From the NCBI GenBank assembly GCA_039029315.1, contig JBCCGK010000013.1, positions 98,798 to 162,797 of the forward strand: a DNA stretch of 64,000 nucleotides, read 5' to 3'. Position 1 is the stretch's first letter, and each line of letters begins with the position of its first letter. Position numbers and translations under genes: made by a program. Positions 43,435 to 51,577 of this stretch are shown piece by piece. The notes under the pieces were generated by a model, which was not told the DNA's origin, made no database searches, and saw nothing but the letters and a program-made list of their open reading frames with translations. This stretch comes from JBCCCJ01 sp039029315 (GTDB taxonomy: Bacteria; Bacteroidota; Bacteroidia; J057).

Positions 43435-45966
43435 ATGATTCGATCGCTATTATTTGTTTGTCTGCTGTTGGTTTCAACCTCTGGCTGGGCGTATTTGCTC
43501 CAAGGGATCATCACAGACACTGAAGGAGTTCCCATCCCCTATGTCAATGTATATTTGGAACATACCACAATCGGAGTGGTCAGCAATGTCAAAGGCGAAT
43601 ACTTTCTTGAATTGGAAGAAGGAGACTATCGATTGGTTTTTCAGCGAATTGGATTTACCCGGAAAAGCATTGGTATCCAGATTTCTGGAAATCAAACCAG
43701 GAATGTTGTGATGGAAATCGCTGCCTTTGAGCTAGATTCTGTCAACATCACCATTGGCAAAAAGGACCCGGCCTATGACATCATGAAGCAGGTCATTGCC
43801 AATAAAAAAGAATATGTCAAGCAGTTTGATAGCTATATTTGCAAGACCTATCTCAAGGTATCACTGGAGACCGATACCCTTCCTACCAAACGGGAATTGA
43901 GAGAGATGTCTGCCGCAGAACTGGATTCTAGTTTACTGGCTTCCCAAAACAGACCCAAGCTCAACTTCATTGAGTCTCAATCGACTACCTACTTCCAGTT
44001 TCCCAAAACCTATAAGTCTATTGTTCATGCCTATCGGGATTTTGCAGAAGAGAAGAGTACTGGTGTGCGCATGGAACTGGGAGAAGACGGGATGGAAATA
44101 GACGACTCTCCTGCTACTGAAGAGAAAAACCCTTATCTCTTCTATTTGGATGTCTCTGATGCTGATTTCAACTTCTATCGAAATCTGATCGAAGCACTGG
44201 ATCTGGGAGATAGACCGTTTATCTCACCTCTAAACTCTACCATGTGGCGGGTGATTTACAAATATAAGTTGGAAGAGACTTTCATGGAGGATGGATGGTT
44301 GGTTCACAAAATCAAGGTTACTCCACGGAATCAGGATGGCCCTTACTTTTCTGGAGATTTGTATATCATGGACAAATCCTGGGCAATCAAATCTGTCAAT
44401 CTGCAAATTGTCCCTTCCACACTCAGTTACTTTTCCTACTTCCAGGTCATCCATCAATATGATCGAACTCTGGACGGAAGATGGACCCTCGCAAAGGAAG
44501 ACTATTATTACAACATCAAGGATGGTCGGGTCCGCTTCTATGGCAATACCATCGCTTTGCATACGAACTATGAGTTGGATGTGCAACATCCAAAAAACTT
44601 CTTCCGTAACGAGATTCGTCGTGTTGAGAAGGAGGCCCTGGAAAAGGACTCAACCTTCTGGGCAAGCAATCGCCCCATCACCCTCAAAGCCAATGAGGTT
44701 GAATACATCCGTACCCAGGACAGCATTATCACGTATCATAACAGTCCTGAATTCCTCAGAACCCAGGATTCCGCTTATAACAGATTGAAGATCTGGGATT
44801 TTCTGCTCAATGGAATAGGATTTCGGGACCGGGCTAGAGGCATGGAGTATTTTTTCGATCCATTGGTTGCCCAACCACAATTTCTAGGCGTCGGAGGATA
44901 TCGGCACAGATTGGGCGGGAATATCACCAAGACCTGGAAGAAATACAATGCCCTGCATGTACGTGGACAAATCGATTATGGCTTCCAAAATGAAGATGTC
45001 AAAGGCCAAATTCAAACGGGCTATACCTATGCACCCAGAAGATTTGGACGGGCATATGTCAAATTCGGAAATGTCTATAGTATGATCACAACTTTCCAAT
45101 CCATTCAAGCCATCTTCAGTCGGAGTAATTATATACAGAAAGTCTTTTATGGGATGGGCAATCGGATCGAAGTCGTCAATGGTCTTTATGCCGATGTGAG
45201 CATGGAATTTGCTGACAGACGGTCTATTGAAGGAATAGAATTGGCAGAATGGTCCGACAGCCTCTTTGGCTCGCTAAATACCCCTGTCTCTTTTGAGGGG
45301 GAGCGCAAATTTCTCTTTGATTTGAAGGTGACCTGGCAGCCCGGACAGAAATATATCATGGAACCCTATCGAAAAATCGTCAGGGGAAGCAAGTGGCCAA
45401 CCTTTGATTTTCACTACAAAAAAGCCATTCCTGGTGTTGGGGGCAGTGTGGTAGAATTTGATTTCCTGGAAGTCGGAGCCAAACATACCTTCCGACCTGG
45501 CACGATGGGGATTTCAAGATGGAGTTTTCATGCAGGAAAGTTTTTCAGACCTAAATTCCTGGGGATTTCTGACTTTAAGTTTTTTCGAGGGTCCACGCCC
45601 TATTTCTTTGCCAATCCGCTGGAAGATTTTCAATTGCTGGATGCCACCTATCCCGCTGAGAATGGTTTCATTCAGGCCAACTACATCCATGATTTTGGAG
45701 GGGCATTGATGGACAAGATCCCTTTACTCAAGCGAACACGCCTTCAGACTGCTGGCGGAGGAGCAGTGATCTACATTCCACAAGAAGATCTGTTGCACAA
45801 TGAAATCTATTATGGACTCCATTGGCCGTTCAGGATCAAGGAGCAGCGATTTCGACTGGGATTCTATTACTCCATCGCCTACAGTACGCGAGATCTCGGT
45901 GTGACTCAACAACCCAAAATCGGAATTACCTTCTTCAACACTGCCAAGAACGAATGGGAGTATTAG
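43435..45966 (+). CDS. DUF5686 / carboxypeptidase-regulatory-like outer-membrane protein
   Basis: 843 aa. Signal peptide (LLFVCLLLVSTSGWA), then a CarboxypepD_reg-like beta-sandwich at about 22-105 (GIITDTEGVPIPYVNVYL, GEYFLELEEGDYRLVFQRIGF). The DUF5686 body follows (DPAYDIMKQVIANKKEYVKQ, KTYLKVSLE) and the protein ends as a beta-barrel with aromatic strands (FRLGFYYSIAYSTRD, GITFFNTAKNEWEY). Family members are large outer-membrane proteins of Bacteroidota with no settled function. Stands alone between a terminator and a hairpin-rich gap. Confidence 0.87.
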   Translation: MIRSLLFVCLLLVSTSGWAYLLQGIITDTEGVPIPYVNVYLEHTTIGVVSNVKGEYFLELEEGDYRLVFQRIGFTRKSIGIQISGNQTRNVVMEIAAFELDSVNITIGKKDPAYDIMKQVIANKKEYVKQFDSYICKTYLKVSLETDTLPTKRELREMSAAELDSSLLASQNRPKLNFIESQSTTYFQFPKTYKSIVHAYRDFAEEKSTGVRMELGEDGMEIDDSPATEEKNPYLFYLDVSDADFNFYRNLIEALDLGDRPFISPLNSTMWRVIYKYKLEETFMEDGWLVHKIKVTPRNQDGPYFSGDLYIMDKSWAIKSVNLQIVPSTLSYFSYFQVIHQYDRTLDGRWTLAKEDYYYNIKDGRVRFYGNTIALHTNYELDVQHPKNFFRNEIRRVEKEALEKDSTFWASNRPITLKANEVEYIRTQDSIITYHNSPEFLRTQDSAYNRLKIWDFLLNGIGFRDRARGMEYFFDPLVAQPQFLGVGGYRHRLGGNITKTWKKYNALHVRGQIDYGFQNEDVKGQIQTGYTYAPRRFGRAYVKFGNVYSMITTFQSIQAIFSRSNYIQKVFYGMGNRIEVVNGLYADVSMEFADRRSIEGIELAEWSDSLFGSLNTPVSFEGERKFLFDLKVTWQPGQKYIMEPYRKIVRGSKWPTFDFHYKKAIPGVGGSVVEFDFLEVGAKHTFRPGTMGISRWSFHAGKFFRPKFLGISDFKFFRGSTPYFFANPLEDFQLLDATYPAENGFIQANYIHDFGGALMDKIPLLKRTRLQTAGGGAVIYIPQEDLLHNEIYYGLHWPFRIKEQRFRLGFYYSIAYSTRDLGVTQQPKIGITFFNTAKNEWEY

Positions 45967-45979
45967 GAAAGTAAGAAGG

Positions 45980-46074
45980 TGGACAATATTAGGGTTGATA
46001 TTTGGGTGTAAGGAAAATAGGGGATAGAATGGCTTGATTGGAAAGATTTCTCCCTTTTCTCCCCTATGCCCACT
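45980..46074 (+). repeat. Dispersed repeat, copy 1
   Basis: Shares TGGACAATATTAGGGTTGAT (20 of 20) and TGGCTTGATTGG (12 of 12) with 47903-47978, plus a CCCACTAT end, in the same orientation. An internal stem ATAGGGGA/TCCCCTAT is conserved in position though not in sequence. It sits directly after the DUF5686 gene. The two copies bracket the lipoprotein-TetR pair. Confidence 0.7.
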
Positions 46075-46152
46075 ATATCATTACATTGTAGGATCTTGTT
46101 CCTCCCCCATCGCCCTCCAAAGCAGAGGTGATTGGAAGACCATCATATAAAC

Positions 46153-46212
46153 TCGGGAGCAATGCCCAACTGATCATCGCTCCCGATATCTGATCGCATC
46201 GCTGCATGCGAT
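46153..46212. repeat. Two strong hairpins in a convergent gap
   Basis: TCGGGAGC (46153-46160) pairs perfectly with GCTCCCGA (46179-46186). ATCGCAT (46193-46199) pairs with ATGCGAT (46206-46212). They lie between the convergent DUF5686 and lipoprotein genes. Neither has a T-run, so they may be transcript-end structures rather than standard terminators. Confidence 0.55.
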
Positions 46213-46242
46213 TCCGTTATTGAATTTCTGACATCCTGGGCT

Positions 46243-47157
46243 TCACTCCGAGCCAATCAGCTTATCATCACCAAGTCTTTCTATCTCAGGATTGGGATAG
46301 AGAATCTTGGGATCAAATGAATCAAACTCAAATTGAGACACTGTCAATTTGTGGAAATACTTGTCCGTATTGTCTTTGGGTTCATTCACAAAGACATATT
46401 GTTCAAAAGGAATCCAAACCCCATCTATCTCCCGAAAATCCTGAAACCAAATCGATCCAAAAAACGATTGTGAGCCAGGGACGTTTTGGGGGGCATCTCT
46501 GATGGTATACTCAGCGACTTCCAATCGATGGGTCTTCTGGTCGATCCACAAGCGATAATGATCGTGCTGCTCATGGGGTTCTGGCAAATCCCAGGTTACG
46601 AACACCAGATCGAAGGTTTTTCCTAATGCTTCCTTCTGACCTGCATAAGTAATCAGGGGTGCATCTTTCAATCGATCTGCCAGTTCAAAGAAATACTGAA
46701 AGGCAGCTAATCCAAATCTGTAGTTAGCATTGGTTGGTACCTCAAAAGAGAGTGGGCCATCAGGCGTCTTTTCATAATATTGCCAACTTTGTAATCCGGC
46801 TATCTTGCCCTTTTCCTTCCCATCCAGAAATTGCAATTGGCTGTCGAAGGTGTTGATGGCATATTTTATGTCCATGTGTATCCTTTGATCTGGCCAAAGA
46901 GTCGACATCTTGCCCATGGTTCCTCGCCAATGGTCTTCCAATGTAACGGAATAAACCTTGTGTTTGCGCAACTGATCCATACCTTGAGCCTTCCATGCTG
47001 ATTCGAGCAGTGCCCTCCCCTTCTCTGCATCCGCATCCGAGAGTCCATCTTCCAGTATGTGGGGGGTTCTGAGGTCGGCGAGTTGACAAGCTGAGCTCAT
47101 CATCAGTAGGAAGACCACTATCAGGCCGCTCATTAGGGGTAATTGTAGGTGTTTCAT
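46243..47157 (-). CDS. Lipoprotein of unknown function, LolA-like size and layout
   Basis: 304 aa with a lipoprotein signal (LIVVFLLMMSSACQLAD). The mature part is beta-rich with repeated aromatic residues (DHWRGTMGKMSTLWPDQRIHMD, YRLWIDQKTHRLEVAEYTI, IWFQDFREIDGVWIPFEQYV). This resembles LolA/LolB-type or outer-membrane lipoprotein-sorting-like folds in Bacteroidota, but I do not recognise a named family. It lies 52 bp downstream of a TetR gene with an AGAC-N2-GTCT site between, so it is probably controlled by that regulator. Confidence 0.72.
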   Translation of the reverse strand: MKHLQLPLMSGLIVVFLLMMSSACQLADLRTPHILEDGLSDADAEKGRALLESAWKAQGMDQLRKHKVYSVTLEDHWRGTMGKMSTLWPDQRIHMDIKYAINTFDSQLQFLDGKEKGKIAGLQSWQYYEKTPDGPLSFEVPTNANYRFGLAAFQYFFELADRLKDAPLITYAGQKEALGKTFDLVFVTWDLPEPHEQHDHYRLWIDQKTHRLEVAEYTIRDAPQNVPGSQSFFGSIWFQDFREIDGVWIPFEQYVFVNEPKDNTDKYFHKLTVSQFEFDSFDPKILYPNPEIERLGDDKLIGSE

Positions 47158-47176
47158 ATCATTTTTTTAATTAAAC

Positions 47177-47186
47177 AGACTGGTCT
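47177..47186. promoter_or_regulatory. Candidate TetR operator before lipoprotein gene
   Basis: AGACTGGTCT, an AGAC-N2-GTCT inverted repeat, lies 20 bp upstream of the lipoprotein start. AGAC/GTCT half-sites are typical of some TetR/AcrR-family operators (NemR-like). It is the only such exact site noted near the TetR gene. Confidence 0.35.
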
Positions 47187-47209
47187 ACTTGGATTATTAG
47201 AAAAAAAAA

Positions 47210-47791
47210 TCATGCTTTGATCAGGGCCAGAATCATGTCCAGCATTTGTTGAATTGGCTGAATGGAGTTGTGGATCTTCATTCTTCCAGCAGCCCCATTG
47301 ATGGCCGTATGAATCATCATGGCCAATTCTCTCGCGGAGAAACGATTGGTAATTTCTCCTGCCTCCTGCCCTGCCTTCACTACTGGCTCAATCAAATCAA
47401 TCCATTTTTCCAGATGATAGTTGAGTCGTTGAGCAATGGCCTGATTTTGTGCTGCCATCTCAAAGGAAAAGTTATATACCAGACAGCCTTTTTCCCCATT
47501 TTCAGAGGCATTGACTGCAATCATTTTTTGAGCAAAACTTCGAATTCTACCTACATGATTCGCTTGGGGTCTATTCAGACTATCCCGAATGATCTTACCT
47601 GTTTCTGTGCCGTACAGGTCAACCACCTGAAGGGCAAAGTCTTCCTTGCTGCTAAAATAGTTGTAAAAGGAACCTTTGGACACCCCACTTGCCTTCAAGA
47701 TCTCATTGATACCCGTCGAATGATAGCCCTGAGAGCGAAACAATGCTTCGCCGGTGATCAGGATTTTTAATTTGTCATGCTTGAGGTTCAC
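47210..47791 (-). CDS. TetR/AcrR-family transcriptional regulator
   Basis: 193 aa with a GTG start at 47791. The N-terminal helix-turn-helix is clear (ALFRSQGYHSTGINEILKA, GVSKGSFYNYFSSKEDFALQ, residues about 15-52). A helical ligand-binding domain follows (TetR_C-like, RIRSFAQKMIAVNA, GCLVYNFSFEMA). It most likely represses itself and the lipoprotein gene 52 bp downstream; a related sequence, TTAGACTGAGTGGTTTAG, overlaps its own start at 47795-47812. Ligand unknown. Bracketed by the two copies of the dispersed repeat. Confidence 0.92.
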   Translation of the reverse strand: MNLKHDKLKILITGEALFRSQGYHSTGINEILKASGVSKGSFYNYFSSKEDFALQVVDLYGTETGKIIRDSLNRPQANHVGRIRSFAQKMIAVNASENGEKGCLVYNFSFEMAAQNQAIAQRLNYHLEKWIDLIEPVVKAGQEAGEITNRFSARELAMMIHTAINGAAGRMKIHNSIQPIQQMLDMILALIKA

Positions 47792-47794
47792 GAA

Positions 47795-47812
47795 TTAGAC
47801 TGAGTGGTTTAG
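47795..47812. promoter_or_regulatory. Candidate second TetR site at the TetR start
   Basis: TTAGACTGAGTGGTTTAG immediately upstream of the GTG start shares AGACTG and TGGT elements with the site at 47177 and has partial dyad symmetry (TAGAC..GTTTA). Weak candidate for autoregulation. Confidence 0.25.
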
Positions 47813-47902
47813 TTGATAGATGTTAACATGTACGCAAAATGTCGAATAGGGTTAGAAAGGAGAAGGAAAAATTGTAAAAAGCTGCTTTCTTGTCTAAGTA
47901 GA

Positions 47903-47978
47903 TGGACAATATTAGGGTTGATTTTGGGGATAAGGTAAATACTGGCTTGATTGGTAAGCTTTCTCCTATCCCCACTAT
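47903..47978 (+). repeat. Dispersed repeat, copy 2
   Basis: Same core blocks as the copy at 45980, shorter by about 19 bp. The internal stem is GGGGATA/TATCCCC here, different bases at the same place, as expected if the pairing matters. It lies in the 362-bp gap between the TetR start and the Crp/Fnr start, which otherwise holds no gene I can support. Confidence 0.7.
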
Positions 47979-48153
47979 CCCTCACAAATAAATGTGTCCC
48001 CTTACTTACTTGATAAGTATATTTCACCAATTTGGGGGATTAGCTACAAGGACAAGATTGCCATCTGTCACCAGGTATAATCAAGACACCACAAGCCTTG
48101 TCTTTCTCCCACATTGTGCCCAAATATGCAGTATCACCTTTTATGTTCTTCCC

Positions 48154-48735
48154 ATGTTTGACTTTTTTTGGACCATCGTCGATCAATTTGTGCCTTTTTC
48201 GAAAAAGGAAAAGCAGATTGTTCAGGAGTATATGCTAGTCCGGGATGTCCCCAAACAGCAGGTGTTGGTCGACCTTGGGGATATAGCCAGAGAGGTCTAC
48301 TTTATTAATAGAGGCTGTCTGCGATTCTATTACATCACCGAGGATGGGAAGGAAATCACTGGATTTATTTTTCAGGAAGGCATGTTTGCAGGATCTCATG
48401 AGAGCTTTTTTTCTCAAATTCCCAGCGTTCAAGTAGTCGAATGTCTGGAAGCCAGCGAGTTGATTGTTTTTTCCTATGATGGTTTGCATCAGCTGTTCGA
48501 GGAAGTCCCCAAGATGAATGTGCTGATGCGAAAGCTTCTGAGCCAACGTATGGCCTATGCCCAAAAGGTTGTGGCTTCTCTGATTATGCTGAAACCAGAA
48601 GAGCGGTATTCTTCTATGCTGGATTTACATCCAGAATTGGTAAACCGGATTCCGCAGCAAGTGCTGGCTACGTATCTCGGGATTACGCCAGTATCCTTGA
48701 GTCGGATTCGAAAGCGAATCATGGATCAGAAATGA
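48154..48735 (+). CDS. Crp/Fnr-family transcriptional regulator
   Basis: 193 aa from the ATG at 48154 (the frame extends to 47992, but the added part lacks conservation-like features and overlaps the repeat). A cyclic-nucleotide-binding-like domain (VLVDLGDIAREVYFINRGCL, GFIFQEGMFAGSHESFF) is followed by a short winged-helix (IPQQVLATYLGITPVSLSRIRKRI). It is the common Bacteroidota Crp subtype with an LGITPVSLSRIR recognition helix. No FNR-type cysteine cluster. The next gene on the same strand, an SRPBCC protein, starts 78 bp on. Confidence 0.9.
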   Translation: MFDFFWTIVDQFVPFSKKEKQIVQEYMLVRDVPKQQVLVDLGDIAREVYFINRGCLRFYYITEDGKEITGFIFQEGMFAGSHESFFSQIPSVQVVECLEASELIVFSYDGLHQLFEEVPKMNVLMRKLLSQRMAYAQKVVASLIMLKPEERYSSMLDLHPELVNRIPQQVLATYLGITPVSLSRIRKRIMDQK

Positions 48736-48813
48736 TTTCTTAACAATTGTAAAGAGAAAGCCCCGGAAAGAGTGAGAGTTTTGTATTAGATCAAACAACA
48801 AAACGCCCTGATT

Positions 48814-49335
48814 ATGAAAGTTTCTCACATGTCTTTCCCCGCTCTTGCGCTCTTAAGCTTTTCTCTCATCCACGCCCAGACCACAAAAAAAATGAAAGAA
48901 ATCAAAACTGAAATCATCATCGACGCTTCTCCAGAACTCGTCTGGCAAGTCCTCACTGATTTTGAATCCTATCCTGACTGGAATCCTTTCCTCGTTTCCA
49001 TTGAAGGCGACAAAGAAGTTGGCGGTCGATTGACAAACAAGATGGTCTCCAATGGCAAGACCAATGTTTTCAAACCCACCATTCTGACTTGGGAAGAAAA
49101 TCAGCACTTTGAATGGCTCGGAAGCCTTCCACTACGTCTGTTCACCGGACGCCATTACTTCATCCTTGAGGCCATCAACGCCCAGCAGACCAAGTTGATC
49201 CATGGAGAAAAATTTGGCGGGTTGCTGCGTGCAATGATTATGAAACAAATCGGTGAAACCACTTTGCAAAATTTCCTAGCCATGAACCGGGCCTTGAAGC
49301 AGCAGGTGGAATCCAAAGTAGAAATTGGAAAATGA
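48814..49335 (+). CDS. SRPBCC-family protein
   Basis: 173 aa. The SRPBCC/polyketide-cyclase-like core starts near residue 30 (EIIIDASPELVWQVLTDFESYPDWNPF) and continues with FEWLGSLPLRLFTGRHYFILE. Such domains form a hydrophobic cavity for lipids or ligands. The first 22 residues (MSFPALALLSFSLIHAQ) look like a Sec signal, but an internal ATG at 48892 would give a cytoplasmic protein of normal family length. Which start is used is uncertain. It sits 27 bp before an alpha/beta hydrolase gene. Confidence 0.82.
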   Translation: MKVSHMSFPALALLSFSLIHAQTTKKMKEIKTEIIIDASPELVWQVLTDFESYPDWNPFLVSIEGDKEVGGRLTNKMVSNGKTNVFKPTILTWEENQHFEWLGSLPLRLFTGRHYFILEAINAQQTKLIHGEKFGGLLRAMIMKQIGETTLQNFLAMNRALKQQVESKVEIGK

Positions 49336-49362
49336 CCCAGCGGATTTGGTATATTGCGGCAT

Positions 49363-50250
49363 ATGAACCTGGAAGAATTCCTTGCTCTTATGGCCAAACC
49401 AACCCAACATCCCATTCAACAGAAGCACATCCACGGCATCAACTATGCCTATATCGAAAAAGGAGAAGGTCCCCTTGTCCTGATGATACATGGATTCCCG
49501 GATGATGCCAACGCCTTTGATGACAGTCTCAACCGACTCGCCGATGCTGGATATCGGGCAGTTGCTCCATTCATGCGAGGATATGCTCCGACAGACTTGG
49601 CACCTGATGACACCTATTCTGTCAAAGCCATTGCAGAGGACATGCTCCAACTGATGACGGAATTGGGGGCGGAGTCAGCCTATGTCGTTGGCCACGATTG
49701 GGGAGCATCTGTGGCCTATACGATTGCCAATATTGCACCTGAACGAGTCATCAAACTCATGACCCTGGCGATTCCTCATCCCAGAGTCATCAAGCCTAGT
49801 TTGAAACTTCTTCGTCGTGCGAGCCACTTTCTGGTCTTTCGCTTCTTCAAATTTGCACTTTGGTACACGCGAAGAAATAATTTTGCCTATATCGACCGAA
49901 TTTACCGAAAGTGGGCACCAACTTGGGATATACCAGCTCAACAAGTAGAAAAGATGAAAACAGCCTATGCTCAGCCTGGTAGATTGGAAGCTGCAATTGG
50001 GTTCTATCGTGATTTCTTCAAGGATCAGGGGACTCCCACCGCCAAACTCTATGTGCAGAAAACCAGTGTCCCGACTTTGGTCATTGCGGGTGCACAAGAT
50101 GGAGCAATTGTGCTGGAACAGTTCGAGCAGATGGATCGAGCCTTTACTGGTCCTTTTCGTTGGGTCCTGTTTGAGAATGCTGGACACTTTCCACATACAG
50201 AACAGCCTGAACGATTCTGGGAAGAATTGATTGGTTTCCTGCAAGAGTAG
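49363..50250 (+). CDS. Alpha/beta hydrolase, epoxide-hydrolase-like
   Basis: 295 aa from the ATG at 49363. The oxyanion HGFPDDANAF is near residue 45. The nucleophile elbow is GHDWGAS near 110-116 with Asp as nucleophile, as in epoxide hydrolases and haloalkane dehalogenases. The catalytic His is in ENAGHFPHTEQPERF near 270. A helical lid lies between. Cytoplasmic. Substrate unknown. 27 bp after the SRPBCC gene, possibly co-transcribed. Confidence 0.88.
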   Translation: MNLEEFLALMAKPTQHPIQQKHIHGINYAYIEKGEGPLVLMIHGFPDDANAFDDSLNRLADAGYRAVAPFMRGYAPTDLAPDDTYSVKAIAEDMLQLMTELGAESAYVVGHDWGASVAYTIANIAPERVIKLMTLAIPHPRVIKPSLKLLRRASHFLVFRFFKFALWYTRRNNFAYIDRIYRKWAPTWDIPAQQVEKMKTAYAQPGRLEAAIGFYRDFFKDQGTPTAKLYVQKTSVPTLVIAGAQDGAIVLEQFEQMDRAFTGPFRWVLFENAGHFPHTEQPERFWEELIGFLQE

Positions 50251-50302
50251 TTTCTCCTCCTGAACCTGAATTCTTCCAAATCCGTCGTATCTTGCTGGCA
50301 GT

Positions 50303-51547
50303 ATGAAATTTGATGACTATCCTTTTAGCCCGAAAGTAAAAAAAGGAATATCCCTTTTGGGATTTCGACGGCCAACTGACATTCAATATAAGTCCATTCC
50401 CACTATCATGAGGGGGGAAGACCTATTGGCGATTGCTCAGACTGGCACAGGCAAAACTGCTGCATTTGCCATTCCGATTATTGACAAGATTTTTCGAAAA
50501 AAAACATCTCAAAAAAAGCCCTCAGGTGTACACACACTTATTCTTGTCCCGACACATGAACTCGCTCTACAGATTCATGAAGTCATTCAGCAAATCGCAA
50601 CATTCACTTCTGTCAAAAGTCTCTCTCTCATAGGCGGTGTAGATCAGGCTCCACAGATCAAGCAACTCACAAAGGGCATTGACATCGTAATCGCTACGCC
50701 TGGACGGATGTTTGATTTGATCAGTCAAGGACACCTTCGCACCAATCATGTAGAAGTTTTGATCCTTGATGAGGCAGATTATATGCTGGATTTGGGCTTT
50801 CTTCAAGACATCGATGATCTGATCCGCAAACTCCCCAGACGTAGACAAACCCTTTTCTTTTCTGCTACGATTAATGATTACATCAAAAAAACAGCCTATT
50901 CTCTGGTCAAGAAAAATGCCATCAGAATCCAGCTATCCAAGAAAGATCTTGTCGCCAAAAACATTGATCATTCTGTCCTGTTTGTAGAGATGGATCATAA
51001 GCGATTTTTTCTGGAAAGAGTGATCAAGGAAAATCCAAACACCAGGGTGCTGGCATTTGTCAGAACCAAAATCCGTGCAGAAAGAGTCGCCAAAGCCATG
51101 GGCAGGGTCGATATTCCTGCCCTTACCATCCATGGAGACAAAGATCAACTGACAAGATCAGAAGTCATGCAGGAGTTTCGAACTGGCAAAACCAATCTGT
51201 TGATTGCCACAGATATCACAGCCCGTGGCATCGATATTCCGGATATAGAAATCGTGATCAACTATGATCTTCCGGAAAATACAGAGAATTATGTACACAG
51301 AGTTGGGAGAACAGGCCGGGGAAACAACATGGGACATGCCTATTCTTTCTGTTCAGAGAAAGAAAAAGCGGTCCTGGCAGACATCCAGGATTTTCTGAAT
51401 AAAGAAATCAAGGTGCTGGAAATGAGCAAATCTGACTATTCTGATTCCCTCAATATCAAGCGAGAGCGAACCTATGATTATATGTCCATTGTCAAGGAAA
51501 TAGAGGAGTTTGACAATAGAAAGAAGCGAAAAAAGAGAAAGAAATAG
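50303..51547 (+). CDS. DEAD-box RNA helicase
   Basis: 414 aa. Motif I is AQTGTGKTAAF (about 45-55), then PTHELALQ, TPGRMFDL, DEAD (about 156), SAT, and in the second RecA lobe LIATDITARGIDIPD and HRVGRTGR. The C-terminus ends in a lysine/arginine-rich tail (NRKKRKKRKK) that could bind RNA. It resembles RhlE-like helicases acting in ribosome assembly or RNA decay. The stop lies 30 bp from the convergent zwf stop. Confidence 0.95.
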   Translation: MKFDDYPFSPKVKKGISLLGFRRPTDIQYKSIPTIMRGEDLLAIAQTGTGKTAAFAIPIIDKIFRKKTSQKKPSGVHTLILVPTHELALQIHEVIQQIATFTSVKSLSLIGGVDQAPQIKQLTKGIDIVIATPGRMFDLISQGHLRTNHVEVLILDEADYMLDLGFLQDIDDLIRKLPRRRQTLFFSATINDYIKKTAYSLVKKNAIRIQLSKKDLVAKNIDHSVLFVEMDHKRFFLERVIKENPNTRVLAFVRTKIRAERVAKAMGRVDIPALTIHGDKDQLTRSEVMQEFRTGKTNLLIATDITARGIDIPDIEIVINYDLPENTENYVHRVGRTGRGNNMGHAYSFCSEKEKAVLADIQDFLNKEIKVLEMSKSDYSDSLNIKRERTYDYMSIVKEIEEFDNRKKRKKRKK

Positions 51548-51577
51548 GCAAGCCTTATTCCTTGACAAGGGTTTTCC

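Noticed and set aside
47992..48153. N-terminal extension of the Crp/Fnr regulator
   Set aside because: The ATG at 47992 would add 54 residues not seen in the family; the ATG at 48154 gives the normal length.
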